Assembly: GCA_918026815.1 (NCBI GenBank)
Contig: CAKJVC010000188.1
Location: 186,001 to 250,000 of the forward strand
DNA from: Chalara sp. BL73
Lineage: Eukaryota > Ascomycota > Leotiomycetes > Helotiales
Length of the DNA: 64,000 nucleotides
Reading direction: 5' to 3'
Part shown: piece by piece, positions 34,236 to 44,188 of the stretch
Layout: every line of letters begins with the position of its first letter
Position numbering within the stretch: the stretch's first letter is position 1
The notes under the pieces: model-generated
Database searches by the model: none
What the model was told of the DNA's origin: nothing
Seen by the model: the letters and a program-made list of their open reading frames with translations, nothing else
Made by a program: the position numbers and the translations under genes

Positions 34236-34963
34236 TTCGTGCTGTATGAGTCGGTGACTATGTAACACTACTAGGTCCTCCTGCCTAGGGGCCTCGAGTA
34301 CCTAATCCTCAGATAGTATACCCTTTCCCAGCCTATTTCTCCAGCTCTCTATCAACAGCATAGTGCCCAAATAAACAGTCATTCGACGCAGTACTTAGTT
34401 GCTACTTTAACTTGAAACAGTTAGAAAATCACTAAAAAAATGAATTAGATCAAGTATTTGTATCTCTGTGCCAAATTTGAGTTGTAGGTATTAGTCAAAG
34501 TATCGCAAATGTATTGCTCGAAAAAGACGGGGTCAAATAAGTACGGCCACTACAAATTATCGATAAGAGATTATATATGGATAAAAGAAAAATTGCTAAG
34601 CAAGATATTAACTAGTTTAGGGGGGCTTATTTTCATTTTAGCGTTGAGGTTTTTGCAATTTGGTCAAGTGGCCAGGTTTACTACGGGATTTTCGCATCAC
34701 AGGATGTTGGTTATTCTGTGTCTTGGGAACTGTTGCCTCTCATTGCTGTGCAGGTTACCGTCGTGCTATGTTGTCACCATCTGAACTGGTCTCAACGTCT
34801 TTGCCAAGTCATCGTTGTCTTGCGTGCTGATACCGGGCTTCTCACGGCAGTCTTTCGACCTTTACGGACTCTGTTTGTCAGAAATATGATATTGATATGG
34901 GTATCACGTCGATAGATTACGGGTTGTAGGTGCTTGTATTGTATGACCTGTATCTACGTTGTA

Positions 34964-35137
34964 TGTCACGGCACGCGCTGTGGATCTACAGATACAGAGG
35001 GCAACGGTGGTGCAACACGAGAATCTATAGCTAAGGAAGGAAGAGGGAGCTCGGGGAGAGCAGGCTATATATACACGAGGAGCTCGGGGAGCTCGCCTAA
35101 TATGGATCACGTGTGCTTGGGAGCACGCGACGTGACA
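34964..35137. mobile_element. Solo LTR (174 bp), second copy, TSD TTGTA
   Basis: Inverted relative to the copy at 17397-17570 and of identical length. It begins TGTCACGGCACG and ends GACGTGACA, with a 5-bp target duplication TTGTA at 34959-34963 and 35138-35142. The internal TATATATA box and the paired GAGCTCGGGGA blocks are conserved between copies. Confidence 0.88.
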
Positions 35138-36262
35138 TTGTAGACATGTAAAAGATTTTTCTCATTCCTTGGCCTATTACGTAAGCCAATTCCTGACACT
35201 GTTGTAACGACGCAAGGAGTCACGTGCTAGACAGAGGCATATGGGAGTGCGTGAGAAAGGCTTATCGAGACTACCTTATAGGTCGAACTACGAAGGATAC
35301 AAAAACATGAAGAGGAAAGCAAATTGTAGGGAGGAGGAGCAGGCCGTTATAGGCGACTCCGACTCTCCCCCGTAGCTCCTCTGAAACCCCTCATACCCTG
35401 ATCTTCCTCCTTAACCCTTACTCCTGTTTCCATCTTTCCTGATCTCCTGCGCTATGACTCTTGGGGCGATATGGCGATATCGATATGGCTAGAGCATACC
35501 GGTCGTTACATCTGTCATCAATAAGGTTATCTTCGAATTCGTCAGCAATTCTGCAACAGGAGCGGATCCGCCTTGGAGGCTTTGGGTAAAAATCGAAGAG
35601 GCTCGTTTTAGGTACAGTAGAGCGCAAAGAGAGAAGAAGTGCAAGGTGAGAGTCGGAAGTTTGTCATGTAGAAGTGTTTCCCTAGGAAGGGGACGGCCGA
35701 TTTTGTTGGCTCCGCACAAGGCCACTTTTTGCTCTAACTTAATCGGAGGATGTCGGGAAACAGGAATTTTCCGGCAAGGTACGTGCAGCCACAAATGTTA
35801 TTAGAATTTTACCAAGGTTACTACGACCACACCGCCACCTGACCACGACCCTTGATCGCTTGATTAGAGGAGGTATCAGCCTAAGTGGCGATAGCGTATG
35901 ACATAGCGCACTCTGGCCGCCACAATACCGAGAATAACTTTTTAGCATCGTGATAAAACTTGGAAATCCATATTTAATCGTTCTATAAGTTTAAAAGGCG
36001 GAAAGAGCTTGATGTTGGTGTCGCAGGTCATTGGGTCCTATTACACTATAATAAGAGGCTCTCTATACTTCAGGTAGGCGGCGACGACGCGATCGTAATT
36101 TTCAGAATTAATAGGTTAGGGATGTTCGAGAGAGGCATACAATATAACCTAAGTAAGAATATAAATTTTTCTGATGTGTTCGCGGATTTAGAGCCGCTTG
36201 AATTCGAAGTACCTATGTTTTGTCTCGTAACAGGGTGCGTCTCGGGACGCAGGGACAGACGT
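35138..36262. other. Right part of the 7.18-kb segment, no gene recognised
   Basis: Minus-strand ORFs near 35418-35948 show no recognisable domain. The last 44 bp are the right terminal inverted repeat. Confidence 0.4.
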
Positions 36263-36306
36263 TACAGAAGTTTATAAAGTTCTGATAATTTAAAAGAGCT
36301 CGAATT

Positions 36307-36370
36307 GCTTGGTCAAAATACCTATCAATTTTCTCGGACGGTGGGTTTCTCGCCACCCAGGAATAGACGT
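36307..36370 (-). repeat. Diverged family A end (A4)
   Basis: TCAAAATACCTATCAATTTT and CTCGGACGGTGGGTTTCTCG, then GACGT at 36365-36369, match the outer ~64 bp of A3 with gaps and substitutions. It lies between the right end of the 7.18-kb segment and the stop codon of the recombinase gene. No TA follows, so it is an old or truncated end. Confidence 0.55.
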
Positions 36371-36449
36371 GATATACATATATAACACGACAAAACAGTA
36401 CTTAAACGGCCAAGACAGTGCCTTCTGTGACTCTGCACGCGATAAAACA

Positions 36450-39400
36450 TTAGGCTGAGCCCTTTCCTGCTACATAAGCCTTGATAAGATCATTATGTAG
36501 ATCGGCCTCATTAACCCAGCTATTATCATCCTCTGGATAACCTTTCCACTTGACCCAGTACTGGGTGATCATATGTTTGCGCTTTCCCCGTCCAACCCGG
36601 ACAACTTGATCATCCATAACTCGCTCAACTTCGAACTGGTTATCCTCGGGATCCACGGCGGATGGTCTAGGTTCTGGAATAACATGTTCCTTCAGCAGAG
36701 GATATTCTAGATCTTGACAAGAAGTAGGTATATCTTTTGTAGCATCGTTACCAAGATTGATATAAGCTTCACTGATCTGAGAACCAAGTAGCTCCTCGCT
36801 ATCAAGAGTATTCTCTGAATCTAGTCTATGATAAGCAAACCGTACATAAATTAAACAAGCGGTCTTAAATTACCTGGATTTAACGAGACGATGACAATAT
36901 CTTCGTCAAGGTAATTGCAACTTTGACCAGTAGCTATATTTTCATAAGTCAGATTATCAGTTGAGTCTGTTGGCTTTTTTATGGGAAGAGTGCCTTTGAT
37001 AATTGAAAGGTCGAAACAATCAGTATCATCGACTGGGGGATTGAAAGCTACTATGTTTTAGCCAGGCTCAATTCTCTAAAATATTAGTGTTGGTAACACA
37101 TACCAGAAGCTGTAGGAGAATATCCAGGCTTTGAGGCTTGAGGTTTCTCCTGGTTAAGGTTTGTAGGGTCCTCTATCTCAATTACATCATAGTGTGACGC
37201 TATGGTGCACGCCGCAGATCTACTGGGGCTAGTAGCAAAACTTAGATGCGGCGATGAAGCAATTAAATTCTTTCCAATAAGCGGGGTAGCTGATTGAGAA
37301 AGCAGGCTCGGGTCAATATTTTCAAACATGTCAGAGCGGGATGGCGGAACCGGCATATGGGTCTCGCTCTCTGACTCGTCTCCCACCCATTCGGTCAACG
37401 GCGTCGAACTTCTTGAACTCACTAATGGGGGAGTTGGTGAAGCGGTCGAAGAAGCCGTTGAAGACTTCGAACGGTGGATCGAGAGCATTTTTCTATGCTT
37501 CTTCTGGTTCCACTGTTCCGCTGTCTGGTCGACAAATTCGTATACTTGCGTTGTACATTCTCCAATACTAACACTGGGGTCTTGCTTAACAGTAGTTCTA
37601 GCTATCTTGCGGTTGCAAGGTCGGACGCAAACGTCATCTGCTAGCTTAGATTTTTTCGATATTTTAACAAACTCGGCGCAATGAACGTTCTGGAGGTGAA
37701 ATTTAAGCTCTTGGGTGGACTTGAAAGCGTCTTCGCACTGTAGCAAAGAAATAAGTGGGCATTTAAATGATTTGGAGTCGTCTAGGCTTTGTCTTTCAAG
37801 TATCGCAAGATGGCCGGATAGATGCTCTCTCCATGGGGCAAGATCGGGGAATTGTTGCATTCGTTCCGTTGCAGACAGCGCTGTATTACCTCGACAGAAA
37901 GGACATGTGCCAGCCGAAGCAAGTGCCCCGCCATAAGTGAATGGGTTGCACTGCGCCGGGAGAGGTTTGCAATTGTCCAAGTGGGCTTGGCAATGGTCTT
38001 CCCAGGCTTTGTTTCCCACAACCCATTCGCTACAAAAGAAGCATAGTTCAGCAAAACCATGCCTTGTTTTAAGGTGCTTTTTATGGCAGCTATATATGTG
38101 CCGCCATCTTTGTGAAGCCGGTTTACTGTCAACAGGACTTATATTAGCTAGGTAGACAGCAAGAATAATAAAAAAGAAAGCTATAGTACTAACCTGTGTA
38201 TCTTACGCTTCCGATCTGTCATTGGGCAGAAGCACCTTTCCGGCTCCAAGCCAGGGCGGCATGCCACTTCAGTATCTTGTTGATAAAGGGTGATTAGATC
38301 ACGAAGGACTGCTCGCCCTATATCGCTACGAATAGGAGCGATAACAAACATATCGTGTGCTAAACGATCGCGTTCTGGAACCAGAGCACGGGCACGGGAA
38401 AACAAAGTCCGGTGGTGCCCAGTTGAATCAGACTCGCCGTTGTTGGAGAGAAGCCCTTTCGGTTGGTGTTTCTGGCATTTGCGGAGCTTTTCTGCAACAA
38501 GCTTCCGCTTTTGTGCTTGCAATTCCCTTCGCCGATTCTTCGTTTTCAAATCGTCTTTGGAGAACAAAGAAATATTTTCCAATTCATCTTCGATAGCCTT
38601 GAATTCAGGGCTATTCTCGAGCTCGTCCTGCTCTTCAGCGGGAAGAGATTGCCACAGTTCCGGATTGCGGGACACAGTCAAGCCCCGAAATAGGTCGCTC
38701 GGAAGGCTGCGTACTGGAGCGCCGAAGTAGGCATTTTGACCATCAACTCCGGCATCGTTCGGAGCATAATGATCGCGGTGGGTGTTCTCGTCTCTGTGCC
38801 CGCCATACTTCATTCTCTGAGTTGATGAATACAGTTTATCTGTATATATTAGTCAAGGGCTGAATATTTCCAATCAGTGTGGGTTGGAATATACCAATAA
38901 TTTGTAAGCCTTCCGCCCTGAAATCGTGGTTTGTAGGTGGCACGGCATAGGAGGAGCGAACGCCCAGGTCCCTTAAGCGTCTACTATACACGCTGGCCGT
39001 ATCGACCTCTCCGGTGCTTCTTTGAAAGAAAGGCACGTCGAGAATACTCGGATCCCACTCCAGTTGATACATTTCATCATCTAGCGGTGGTTCAAGATCA
39101 AGAAGCACTTCCATTGTCTTGTACATTCTAAAGGCGCCTTTTGCGATGAAGATAGCAAGGTATGTAAGGATTGGATTCCAAAACAACGGCGTAGTCACTA
39201 ACCCTTCATGCAGGGGAGTGCTGTGGCCTATTGAGTCATTAGCCCTTGATCAGTTTTAGTGTCTTTGATTTGTTAAACCTTTTATGTGGGGTGTTGGTCA
39301 TATTTTTCGCGTCTCGCATAAGCTGTATAGCAAACTCTGGGTCTCCATTCTCGTTTCGAAATAGTCCGAACTTGATGTCCTAATAAAAACCATTAGTTAT

Positions 39401-40168
39401 ATAGTGTCTAAATATTGTTCGAAAACCAAAAGACTTACTCGATAGTAGAGGCCGCGACCAGAACCAGATCGGCAAGAGGATTCTATATACTCTCCAACTC
39501 TTGATGACGAAAAGACATTTGCCTGGATCTCGCCCCAAAGATCTAATCTAATTCCTGGCTTCGAGTATACGTACCAATCACATCGCCAGAGTTGAGTTCC
39601 AAGATGTTTAAAGTGAATCATTGCACCGTACCTCCTCTCTCGCTTTCGACGTGGCATTTTAAGCAATTGTAGCAGAGGGCCCTGTATAAACTAAACGATA
39701 TTAGTGATTGGAATTCATGCTTCTAGGGAAGGTGGGATCACGTACATTTCTGGTACTCGTAGTCAACTGTTTGCCAAGTTCTGGCTGACCACTGTCTTTC
39801 AACGCACCAGAAAAATCTTTTAAGTATGTGACAACCGTACCCACGCATGCTATGGGATCGCCATAAGCCCCATCAATGCCATATGCTATGTCCGTAGCAA
39901 AATCCTGCAGAGTTTCTATATTATACGGAGTGACACCGGAATGTTCGAGTTCATACCTATTAAGTGGACTAAGTATTAGAAATGTCTCGCTTTGGATCAT
40001 GGGACTTTACTGTTTCCATATTGCAAGCATACGGGCGTATTTTTTCAAAGTATGTGGTTGAAGTATTTTCTTGACTTCTTTTCCGGTAACAAGAGTACCT
40101 TTATTCTTTTCGGAGCCGTTTTCACGGGCTTTCTTGAAGAAATCTTCGGGTGGTTTGTACTTTGGCAT
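36450..40168 (-). CDS. Tyrosine recombinase (DUF3435-type) + C2H2 fingers + chromodomain
   Basis: Predicted exons (minus): 40168-40011, 39956-39746, 39681-39439, 39379-39279, 39227-38895, 38839-38194, 38125-37104, 37050-36874 and 36820-36450; about 1086 residues. Introns are 51-68 bp with GT/AG ends. Recombinase residues visible are Arg ~184 in SSSRVGEYIESS, HxxR ~338-341 in PTNHDFRAEGL, and His ~363 and Tyr ~373 in YGGHRDENTHRDHY. That is the full R/HxxR/H/Y set of tyrosine recombinases such as Crypton and Starship captain proteins. Next come Cys/His clusters (CFFCSEW...HCQAH, CPFCRGN...HLSGH, C...C...HLQNVH) in 38070-37660. The last exon encodes a chromodomain (FEVERVMDDQVVRVGRGKRK, ITQYWVKWKGYPEDDNSW), which normally binds methylated histone H3. 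In this copy exon 5 (39227-38895) has one base too many (CAGGGGAG near 39212; three G in copy 2). Using the CAG acceptor seven bases downstream keeps frame. The 3' end lies outside the tandem duplication. Confidence 0.8.
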
Positions 40169-40701
40169 CGTAAAAAGTTATACAGTAGTAAGAGTAAAGT
40201 AAAGAAACAAAGAAAATCAAAGTGACGCGGAATATACGGTATTTCTGAAAAAAGAAATTGGAAACAGCCTGGTAGTCGAGTTGGGAAGGAATTCAGGTTG
40301 CAAACAGGGACGGGAAGAGGGTTTATAGAAAACAGCAGCAAATCTCTTCTCCTTGAATGAGACCTTCGTGCTCCGCCGCCGTGCGCGATTACCCATGACA
40401 AAACGTGAATCTATTTTCATGAGGGTCCAGTTTGGGATCCTTAGGAGCCTGTTTGGGCTTCCCAGGTATTATCGCCAAAACTTGACAAAAATGAAATAAA
40501 ACAGGCCCCAGTTTATATCCAACCTGATTAAGATCAAATGCATGAGTGAGTAGTGGATACCGCTCAGGGACACCTCCGGTTGCTCAGGTTGCTCAGGTGA
40601 GCTGGGTGAGGAGAGGGTGAGCCGAGGGTGATTAGCGCCTGAGTAGAAGCGGCGAGCTTACTAACCGACCTCGGGACGAAGAAAAAAAAAGTTGTGTTCA
40701 A
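40169..40701. other. Intergenic, no gene recognised
   Basis: Upstream region of the recombinase gene and 3' flank of the membrane-protein gene. GC-skewed repeats of GGTTGCTCAGGT and GGTGAG occur near 40575-40630. An A9 run is at 40681-40689 (A7 in copy 2). Confidence 0.5.
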
Positions 40702-41766
40702 CTACCAAAGTAATGACTCTACTGGTGTGGGAAAGCGGAATTTCCACGCCGCACAATGAATGCCGTTGAACATCGTTCCGATTAGGAACACACAAATATG
40801 ATCCCAAGGCCCCCATTCGGAGCTGTGGCTTTCGTTCACAGCGGGCATATACCACGACGTTACCCGAGCATGCGCCGTGAAGTTATCTTTCACAATGACC
40901 CGTAGGTCTGCTGAAACTTCATCTCCTCTGCTGATGACCTCGAGGCGTCTAAGGACCATCGGCTTCTCGAACCAGAACCAGTCCCAAGATTGGTCGTGGG
41001 CTTCCTTGGGAGGTGGCCGATACCATTCAGATACTTCGTGGAGGAGGCAGATACTTTGTGCTAGGCGGCAAAGTTGTACGGAGGTTAGCCCAGGGTCTAG
41101 AATTGGTGTGAAGGTCTCGAGATCCATTGGTTTGTTCCACCAGAAGAAGTACATCATACCAGTGCAGCCGATGAAAGCAACTGTCGCAAGCTCGAGTGTT
41201 GTTATCGGTAGCTTTTGGTTGACGCGAGCACATATCTGGAGCATAAACCAGGTAGATTGCGCCAGTGCTATCCCCTTCACAAGCCAGTCTGCGTTGCTCT
41301 TATCGTGGAGTTCATCCAGCGTGATCTCCGGGATCGTCAAAACCCCATTCTCGGTGAGCCAGATGAGCTCTTTGACTCGGAAAATATACATTTGTCGGTC
41401 TCCATCACCAGACATCACTCTATAACCACCCATCTCGGCGTAAAACCCATGAGTGACAGTCCACCAAGGGTATGTTTTTTGCAAAGCTTTCACACTTCTC
41501 CTTGCATTGCGCCATTGCTCGCAGGAGCTGACCGCAAGACCATCTGGGCATATCATACAAACAATCCACCATTTAAATTTATGTAGATAGTTGCGCCATG
41601 GCGTACTGTGTGGGGGGATGTTGAGATGAAGCACTGTCCAGGTGTTCAGCAAGAGAACTGCCAGACAGCTCAAAAGAATGCCGAGAGTCCCTCTACCATT
41701 TGGCTCTTGCACGAAGCCGTGTACTAGATGTTGTTTGGAGGTTATTGCCGCTGTGTAATCGATCAT
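40702..41766 (-). CDS. Fungal multi-span membrane protein, 354 aa
   Basis: The ATG at 41766 (minus) starts MIDYTAAITSKQHLVHG, followed by PNGRGTLGILLSCL, LLNTWTVLHLNIP, WTVTHGFYAEMGGY, DKSNADWLVKGIALAQSTWF and MMYFFWWNKPMDLETF. This is a widespread ascomycete integral-membrane family of unknown function, usually with an N-terminal helix, a soluble middle part and several C-terminal helices. The ORF ends abruptly at FPTPVESLLW. Relatives seem to continue past this point, so the 3' end may be truncated or joined to an unseen exon. It faces away from the alpha/beta-hydrolase gene across a 730-bp intergenic region. Copy 2 (50129-51191) is frameshifted by two homopolymer indels. Confidence 0.65.
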   Translation of the reverse strand: MIDYTAAITSKQHLVHGFVQEPNGRGTLGILLSCLAVLLLNTWTVLHLNIPPHSTPWRNYLHKFKWWIVCMICPDGLAVSSCEQWRNARRSVKALQKTYPWWTVTHGFYAEMGGYRVMSGDGDRQMYIFRVKELIWLTENGVLTIPEITLDELHDKSNADWLVKGIALAQSTWFMLQICARVNQKLPITTLELATVAFIGCTGMMYFFWWNKPMDLETFTPILDPGLTSVQLCRLAQSICLLHEVSEWYRPPPKEAHDQSWDWFWFEKPMVLRRLEVISRGDEVSADLRVIVKDNFTAHARVTSWYMPAVNESHSSEWGPWDHICVFLIGTMFNGIHCAAWKFRFPTPVESLLW

Positions 41767-42496
41767 ATCGAGTGATAGCGGCGAGAGGGTTTTGGAGGTT
41801 GCCTATCCTTGTGGGTAGAATATTGCTGGTATCGTTTGAACTAGAGCATGACAGCACGTATTCGCAGGCCATCCGTTGTGAAAGAGCTCGAAAATAAAGT
41901 TCGTAAGATAGCTGAACAGAGGCGCGGCTCTGCATGACTGGCCATGATTCGAACCACCCCACCATTAGTACATACTACCTCATGCTGGACAATCGTGGGA
42001 TTTCACAACGTATTACACGTTTGAGGCCTCAAATTCGTAAAGCTAAATGGTTGGCATGCATATTGGCTTACATTTTAACCAATTCCCAGCAAATAATAAG
42101 CATCTTACATACCTTCCTCTGAGGAAATGGCCTGGAAGGATGGGGCGGGTCACCTGCTTAGCGCCACAGGCGCTTCGGGCCGGAACCTAATTGGCTTGAA
42201 GCTCAAAGGATCGGGCAGCTACATATGGCCCCCAACATTCTTCCTTCTTCGCTGCTCACAGCCGCGTGCTCCAACTCAACTAGGCGGTGATCCAGCATCT
42301 TCAACCGAGTGACTCGACTAAGCCTTGAGCGAACCCCCCTTCAACGAAGTACAGCGTACCTTCTTGAAAAGTACTAGATATACATACCTACTCAACACCT
42401 CTATCGGCCTCGAAAGAAACCCGAGCTCAAAAGAATTTCTGCGCGAAGAACTTTGCACAACCCCTGCCAAGCAACCATTGTTGCGCAAGGCTCAAC
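41767..42496. promoter_or_regulatory. Divergent promoter region
   Basis: 730 bp between two outward-facing genes, duplicated at about 51192-51920. ORFs inside (41700-41897, 41934-42122) show no family resemblance. Specific factor-binding sites could not be identified. Confidence 0.35.
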
Positions 42497-44188
42497 ATGC
42501 TTCCCAGCTCTCGAAATACTCTCATTTTCTCCCGAGTATTCGCATGGTACTTTCAATGTATCGCGCCTCTTAGCATAGCATATTGCACCCTCGCCACCTC
42601 CAATCTACTCCCATTTAGACGTTTACCTATAACACTTGAAGTATGGCTTCTAGCGGAATCCTTGTTCTATCTGCTGGTGTATTTGCCCATGTCACATGCT
42701 GTACACGGCGTGGCTTTAGAAGTGGACGTCAGTGACCGCAACCAGCGTCGTGACCTCTTCAACAAATGCCTCTCGACTATCACCGACCCAGTGAGATATG
42801 TGTCACTCTGGCATCGGGGGGCGCCGATCGAGACCATCGGCCGAGAGAATGTGAAGGAGTGGATCTGTTGGGCTTTCCTAGACATAGGAACTGCAGGACC
42901 GGACGAGGATGAGGAGTTGGAAGAGTATGTTGATGCACTAGAACACTTGCTTCCTGATGGCTTGAGATTCTTTCCGGGGAAAACTCCAAGCGTCCAAACA
43001 CTTCGATTCTCGCTTGACCCAGTCAACCTTTCGCACAAACCACTTCTGTTCTACATCTTAGGCGTAGGTGGCGCTGACATCTACGCGGCCTTAATTATGT
43101 GGTATCATGGCTATCAGCACTACGCTACGAAGCAATGGTTCGCCAGCTTCCCATTTCGGCCACAGACGATACTCTCCCGACATAAGTCACCAGCCAAACA
43201 CATCTCATACTGGTACCGACCACATACCTCCAAGACCAAACTTCCCATCTTGTACATCCATGGAATCGGCATTTTGCACACCTATGGAGACTTCTTTGCA
43301 GAACTGGCAAACACCCTTGATCAGAAATCCAATCAAGAGGACGGTCAGATTGGCATCGCCGTCCTCGAGATCCTCCCTATCTCCTTTCGCATAACCCACG
43401 CCGCTCTTACAGCAGATGAAATGCGGTCTGAGGTTCGAGCAATCCTTGACCAGCACTCTTGGTCTCGCTTCGTGCTCATGGCAAACTCGTATGGCACCAT
43501 CATCTCCGCACAACTTTTGCGTGACACCTCACTCAACTCCAGGATAAGCGATGTGATATTCATAGATCCTGTGTCGTTCCTCCTCCATCTCCCAGACATG
43601 ACATACAACTTCACGAGAAGACCTCCACAGTCAGCATCTGAGCACCAGCTTTATTACTTTGCATCGACAGACATGGGAGCTGCACATACGCTCGCCCGTA
43701 GATTTTGTTGGCCGGATAACATTCTCTGGAAGGAAGATTTGAAAGGCCGCCGTTGGACGGTCATGCTGAGCGAGCTTGACATCATCGTTGCCGCTGATGC
43801 AATCGGCAGATACCTGACACGGCCTGACGGAATGAAAGCACTCGATGACGACCGAGATGGCGGCTCATGGAAGTCGACAAAGTGGGTAGGTGGAGCATTA
43901 GACGTGCTGTGTCTGAAGGGTCTCAATCATGCTGAGGTGTTCGATACGGAACGAGATCGGAAGATGGTGATAGATATCGCTTTGAGTTATTCCACTGGTG
44001 AGAATAGAGAGGTTGCTGAGAGGTCGGATAAGTTTGCGGATTTTGTGGAGAACAGCTTGCTCTTTAAAGCGTCGCCTGCGAGGTTTGCGAGTACTTTTGG
44101 CTTAGACAAGACGCTAGAATGGGAGGAGCATAGGGAGAGATCGCCAGGCTTGAGAGGAAATGGTTCGTTCAAAAGGCGTTCTAGTTGA
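42497..44188 (+). CDS. Membrane-anchored alpha/beta hydrolase, 563 aa
   Basis: The ATG at 42497 gives an uninterrupted 563-residue frame. Two N-terminal hydrophobic segments (e.g. VFAWYFQCIAPLSIAY and AESLFYLLVYLP) suggest membrane anchoring. The hydrolase fold follows: LPILYIHGIG (oxyanion strand and loop, ~245-254), RFVLMANSYGTIISAQLL (nucleophile elbow A-N-S-Y-G near residue 330), VIFIDPVSFLLHLPD (acid region) and CLKGLNHAEVF (His near residue 475). The nucleophile elbow is NSYG rather than the usual GxSxG, as in several uncharacterised fungal hydrolases. The substrate is unknown. The C-terminus is basic and Ser-rich. The gene is transcribed divergently from the membrane-protein gene. A run of six G at ~42819-42824 is five in copy 2, where the frame is broken. 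Confidence 0.8.
   Translation: MLPSSRNTLIFSRVFAWYFQCIAPLSIAYCTLATSNLLPFRRLPITLEVWLLAESLFYLLVYLPMSHAVHGVALEVDVSDRNQRRDLFNKCLSTITDPVRYVSLWHRGAPIETIGRENVKEWICWAFLDIGTAGPDEDEELEEYVDALEHLLPDGLRFFPGKTPSVQTLRFSLDPVNLSHKPLLFYILGVGGADIYAALIMWYHGYQHYATKQWFASFPFRPQTILSRHKSPAKHISYWYRPHTSKTKLPILYIHGIGILHTYGDFFAELANTLDQKSNQEDGQIGIAVLEILPISFRITHAALTADEMRSEVRAILDQHSWSRFVLMANSYGTIISAQLLRDTSLNSRISDVIFIDPVSFLLHLPDMTYNFTRRPPQSASEHQLYYFASTDMGAAHTLARRFCWPDNILWKEDLKGRRWTVMLSELDIIVAADAIGRYLTRPDGMKALDDDRDGGSWKSTKWVGGALDVLCLKGLNHAEVFDTERDRKMVIDIALSYSTGENREVAERSDKFADFVENSLLFKASPARFASTFGLDKTLEWEEHRERSPGLRGNGSFKRRSS

Larger units (their letters stand above)
29086..36262. mobile_element. TIR-bounded 7.18-kb segment carrying SesA and NLR2
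   Basis: The left end ACGTCTGTCCCTGCGTCCCG (29086) and its inverted copy ending at 36262 form terminal inverted repeats of about 44 bp. They extend through GAGACGCACCCTGTTACGAGAC with at most one mismatch. Each outer end touches a TA (29084-29085 and 36263-36264). The end sequence shares CCCTGCGT[CG]CCGAGA with the family A repeats. Inside are the SesA ORF, a NACHT-WD40 pseudogene, a 149-bp fold-back element and a 174-bp solo LTR. No transposase was recognised. The simplest reading is a non-autonomous TA-inserting element, or the boundaries of one, that enclosed NLR cargo. Confidence 0.65.

Noticed and set aside
34509..34784. Plus-strand 91-codon ORF downstream of NLR2
   Set aside because: No recognisable domain and no continuity with neighbouring exons.
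38290..38730. Plus-strand ORF of 146 codons, repeated at 47722-48162
   Set aside because: It is fully antisense to the recombinase exon with good family similarity, and has no recognisable domain.
40877..41425. Plus-strand 182-codon ORF (also at 50304-50852)
   Set aside because: Antisense of the membrane-protein gene. It is Ser-rich with no domain, and its openness comes from codon use on the other strand.
8000..42000. A complete Starship element spanning patatin, NLRs and the recombinase
   Set aside because: The gene content is suggestive, but no flanking target duplication or end sequences could be identified for such an element, and the recombinase position relative to any edge is unknown.
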